The position numbers and the translations under genes were made by a program. Of a stretch of 7,515 nt of DNA, positions 6,624-7,515 are shown piece by piece. The stretch comes from Candidatus Omnitrophota bacterium. GTDB lineage: Bacteria; Omnitrophota; Gorgyraeia; 1-14-0-20-64-10. The stretch covers positions 1 through 7,515 of the forward strand of contig JAHFFF010000080.1 in assembly GCA_023248095.1 (NCBI GenBank). The letters are read 5' to 3'. Every line of letters begins with the position of its first letter. Within the stretch, counting starts at the first letter, position 1. The notes under the pieces are model-generated. The model had not been told where the DNA came from. It saw only the letters and a program-made list of their open reading frames with translations, and did no database searches.

Positions 6624-6629
6624 CTCCTT
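6624..6629 (-). promoter_or_regulatory. Ribosome-binding site of the DJ-1/PfpI gene
   Basis: The minus strand reads AAGGAG, 8 nt before GTG 6613-6615. Its first two bases are the end of the TAA stop (6628-6630) of the nucleotidyltransferase gene. This decides the DJ-1 start over GTG 6624, which overlaps the site itself, and suggests translational coupling. Confidence 0.75.
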
Positions 6630-7203
6630 ACTCTGTGCTCAAATCATTTAATAAAGACTCCAGCTTCGCCAAGGCAGTTCTTCCACTTTTTTGTACCAAC
6701 TCTTTCAGCAATATCTTATTGAGTCGACCGCGAGAAACTTTTAACACACCAGCAGCATCATTAAGATCCTTGGGACTACCCGCGAGAATTTTCATAGCGA
6801 CAAAATCCTCAACACCGATCAGGCGTATTCGCGCACCCATAAAGTTAGCCTCAATCGTCCTGGAAAAAACAGGCTCTGCAAGACCACGGATATTCATGAG
6901 CAGATCAACTCGATTCTTAAAATGGTCTTCTACATTGAGCACAGCGCCCACAGGGTCATCCAAATCCCCTTTTCTGTAGGTATTCTTAAGACCGACTTTC
7001 TGAAACTCATCCAACAATGCCCGGATATCCGACTGGCCGGAAGGCAAGGAGATCATGGCATCTGCATCCACACTTGCCCTTACTACACCATGGAAAGATG
7101 CCGCAAATGCCCCAATGATCGCATAAGGGATATGATGCTTATTCAAAACGGCGATTACGTCTAGCAGAAGGAGAACGGACTGGGCGGGCCCCTTTGCTTT
7201 CAT
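6628..7203 (-). CDS. Nucleotidyltransferase, AbiEii/DUF6036-like
   Basis: A 191-residue protein that looks like a minimal nucleotidyltransferase of the kind found in type IV toxin-antitoxin modules (AbiEii, MNT). After a helix comes AIIGAFAASFHGVVRASVDADAMI (28-51): the usual GG-x-A-HG-x2-R-x-(S/T)-x-D-x-D pattern, with GA in place of GG and the metal-binding pair D46 and D48. A third acidic residue is likely D100 in NRVDLLM. VEDFVAMKILAGSPKDLNDA (131-150) matches the EDL-x-LK-x2-AGR-x-KD-x2-D stretch typical of these proteins. ATG 7203 overlaps the stop of the small gene upstream (ATGA) and has AGGA 5 nt before it, so the start is firm. GC content is clearly lower than in the flanking genes, which suggests transfer. 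Function as a toxin, antitoxin or tRNA modifier is not shown by the sequence. Confidence 0.8.
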   Translation of the reverse strand: MKAKGPAQSVLLLLDVIAVLNKHHIPYAIIGAFAASFHGVVRASVDADAMISLPSGQSDIRALLDEFQKVGLKNTYRKGDLDDPVGAVLNVEDHFKNRVDLLMNIRGLAEPVFSRTIEANFMGARIRLIGVEDFVAMKILAGSPKDLNDAAGVLKVSRGRLNKILLKELVQKSGRTALAKLESLLNDLSTE

Positions 7204-7391
7204 TGACTTCCTGAGATTCTCCTCTTGCGCAACGGCAAGAGGCCCGCACGGTATTTCACACCTGCCTGGTAAACCTTATATACGAGCTGAGTATGCCGAA
7301 GGAAAGCGACGAGTCTCTCTTCGGGTTTCATATTCTTGCCAAGCAGGAGAGTTTCCTCACGACCCCTTCTCATAATCTTGGATTCCGTCAT
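7200..7391 (-). CDS. Small protein of unknown function, partner of the nucleotidyltransferase
   Basis: I do not recognise this protein. From ATG 7391 it has 63 residues; other starts are ATG 7373 and ATG 7331 (43 residues), and none has a convincing Shine-Dalgarno. ATG 7421 also opens the frame but lies inside the SDR gene. The part most likely to be folded is MKPEERLVAFLRHTQLVYKV followed by YQAGVKYRAGL, helical and charged, with a basic tail (LRKRRISGSQ). No membrane segment or signal peptide is seen. Its stop overlaps the nucleotidyltransferase start by 4 nt (ATGA), the arrangement usual for two-gene toxin-antitoxin pairs, and it shares the lower GC content. Being the partner or antitoxin is inference from position only. 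It begins 7 nt after the SDR stop. Confidence 0.55.
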   Translation of the reverse strand: MTESKIMRRGREETLLLGKNMKPEERLVAFLRHTQLVYKVYQAGVKYRAGLLPLRKRRISGSQ

Positions 7392-7398
7392 TTGACGT

Positions 7399-7515
7399 TT
7401 ACACCAAGCTCTCCCCACCATCGATCACGATGGTCTGTCCGGTGATGTGGTCCGAGGCCTTCGAAGCAAGGAAGATGACGAGGCCCGCCAGGTCCTGCGG
7501 CTTGCCGTAGCGCCG
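7399..7515 (-). CDS. SDR-family oxidoreductase, C-terminal end (partial)
   Basis: Only the last 38 codons are inside the window; the gene enters from the right edge and ends with TAA 7399-7401. The translation RRYGKPQDLAGLVIFLASKA, followed by SDHITGQTIVIDGGESLV, is the classic C-terminus of FabG/glucose-dehydrogenase-like classical short-chain dehydrogenases: the R-x-G-x-P-x-D-x-A block, the FLAS helix, and ITGQ...DGG closing the fold near the NAD(P) site. The substrate cannot be told from this part. It is followed closely by the small gene and so may be the upstream part of the same leftward unit. Confidence 0.92.
   Translation of the reverse strand, partial: RRYGKPQDLAGLVIFLASKASDHITGQTIVIDGGESLV

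Overview
The window is dense, GC-rich bacterial DNA (by eye about 60% GC). It has compact, often overlapping genes and no stretch of 300 bases without a gene. Nothing fixes the organism. The GC content, the short interspersed palindromes and the gene families fit an uncultured environmental bacterium of the Nitrospirota, Methylomirabilota or deltaproteobacterial kind, but that is only an impression.

Left part (1-2931). A divergent pair of transcription units starts from a very compact region around 1701-1750. Leftward runs a ZIP-family metal transporter, followed at once by an MFS/UMF1-type (Atg22-like) transporter that leaves the window at base 1. Rightward runs an NAD(P)-binding TIGR01777/YfcH-like epimerase, which probably starts at GTG 1748, right at the predicted transcription start. 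Its stop codon overlaps a 96-codon frame made of a short interspersed repeat joined to the C-terminal third of endonuclease III (Nth). The N-terminal part of nth is missing and one Fe-S cysteine is now serine, so this is a gene remnant.

Right part (2928-7515). All genes run leftward and are tightly packed. In order of transcription they are: the end of an SDR dehydrogenase/reductase, a small unknown protein, an AbiEii/DUF6036-like nucleotidyltransferase, a DJ-1/PfpI protein, glycerol kinase (glpK) and FAD-dependent glycerol-3-phosphate dehydrogenase (glpD). GlpK and GlpD together turn glycerol into glycerol 3-phosphate and then DHAP, passing electrons to the quinone pool. No glycerol channel (glpF) or regulator (glpR) is in view. 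The small gene and the nucleotidyltransferase have clearly lower GC than their neighbours and look like an acquired two-gene cassette, possibly toxin-antitoxin-like. The DJ-1 gene is coupled to the nucleotidyltransferase through a Shine-Dalgarno sequence that overlaps its stop codon.

Two kinds of short repeat punctuate the window. Two direct copies of a 32-33 bp CCGTTC...ATGAGC element flank the block of nth remnant plus glpD. A tandem palindrome built on GGGGTCTGACCCC fills the whole gap between the DJ-1 gene and glpK. I found no rRNA, tRNA, CRISPR array, IS element or transposase. The genes are mostly known housekeeping or accessory families. The least described parts are the small-ORF/nucleotidyltransferase pair, the repeat-associated nth truncation, and the unusual translation starts.
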